A DNA stretch of 64,000 nucleotides from Mastigamoeba balamuthi (Eukaryota; Evosea; Mastigamoebida; Mastigamoebidae): positions 226,892 to 290,891 of the forward strand of contig CACRSC010000084.1 in assembly GCA_902651635.1 (NCBI GenBank). Direction: 5' to 3'. The position numbers and the translations under genes were made by a program. Below the pieces are notes generated by a model, which saw only the letters and a program-made list of their open reading frames with translations, made no database searches and was not told where the DNA came from. Shown piece after piece: positions 63,572 to 64,000 of this stretch (position 1 is its first letter; each line of letters begins with the position of its first letter).

Positions 63572-64000
63572 CTACAGCTCCTCGAGGGGTGTGTGGTTGT
63601 ACGTGGCCGGCAGTGCCGGATCACGTGGGAAAACGAGGTCCAGCCCTGTGGGCAGCTTCACGACCAGCGCCGTGTCTGTCGCCAGCAGCAGCGTGACCAT
63701 GAAGTCGACCTTGCACACGGCGGGCCTGGTGCTCGTCAGCAGCGGCACCGCGGCTCTTCTGGCCTCCTGCGTGGCCTCGCTGATGAAGGTCTTGTCGTGC
63801 AGCTTCTGGCGCGTCTGGGGGCGCGCTGTCAGCACCTGGGCGCTCGGGAGGTGCGAGGGGCCAGTACCGTCGTGCCCTCGGCCCAGACCACCGAGTCGGT
63901 GCCCCCGAGGCGCATGCGGAACCAGCCGTTGGACATCCACACGATCTCGATCAGGACCGACTCGTCATCCTTCCATACGAACGTCTGCTTCTCGTGCGTC
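63572..64000 (-). CDS. 3' part of an unknown gene
   Basis: Two pieces are visible: 64000-63868 (VLIEIVWMSNGWFRMRLGG, then TDSVVWAEGTT) and 63835-63572 (VLTARPQTRQKLHDKTFISE, then HTPLEEL and TAG). They join in phase across a 32-nt intron (GTACTG...CCCAG), one of the shortest here. The start lies beyond the window. Beta-rich; no recognised motif. It converges on the giant HECT gene with 83 nt between stops. Confidence 0.6.

Overview
The window is nuclear DNA from a GC-rich microbial eukaryote. Genes are split by very short introns (about 32-240 nt) whose reading phases rejoin cleanly. Eukaryote-only families are common: HECT ligases, FKBP-TPR, a PHO80-like cyclin, an RWP-RK factor and a TRP-type channel. 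Two tRNA genes have internal B boxes and T-run terminators. The mixture (RWP-RK, tyrosine-kinase-like kinase, secreted transglutaminase, PLAT repeats, no plastid genes) fits an amoebozoan best, but this is inference and no marker gene settles it. TAA, TAG and TGA all end genes, so the standard code applies.

Layout. 0-7.7 kb: a partial coiled-coil protein, a P/U-type cyclin, an FKBP-TPR immunophilin, an unrecognised four-exon gene, tRNA-Asn, and a tyrosine-kinase-like domain joined to a PAS-like Cys-pair domain. 7.7-27.9 kb: two tandem paralogues of a giant 11-exon gene encoding seven PLAT domains, a coiled coil, a degenerate kinase, Cys-rich modules and a six-helix TRP-type channel. The distal copy (19.8-27.8 kb) is intact at 2501 aa; the proximal copy (7.7-15.5 kb) carries a nonsense codon and a frameshift. 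Between them lies about 4 kb of nested direct and inverted repeats with two small assembly gaps. 28-33 kb: a small unknown protein, a phytol/dolichol-kinase-like membrane protein, a BtpA-family protein and an RWP-RK factor. 33.6-39.6 kb: a five-MIB-repeat HECT ligase convergent with a secreted transglutaminase. 40-45 kb: two paralogous four-helix membrane proteins with matching promoters, flanking a relic of the PLAT-channel gene and an FG/Gln-rich protein. 45-50 kb: a TrpRS homologue with altered ATP-binding motifs, a disordered protein, and a DUF3223/RGG protein. 50-54 kb: tRNA-Ile(GAT) and a tandem pair of secreted, probably GPI-anchored proteins. 54.4-63.5 kb: a 2865-aa HECT ligase, then the 3' end of a convergent unknown gene.

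Themes. Local duplication has produced three paralogue pairs with identical intron positions. Regulation appears compact: AGATATTT in either orientation lies close upstream of several start codons, while other genes have a TATAAATA-like box about 50 nt before ATG. Several introns are best explained with GC-AG ends (GCACG donors). The most unusual system is the PLAT-pseudokinase-TRP fusion family: one intact copy, one decaying copy and one fragment.
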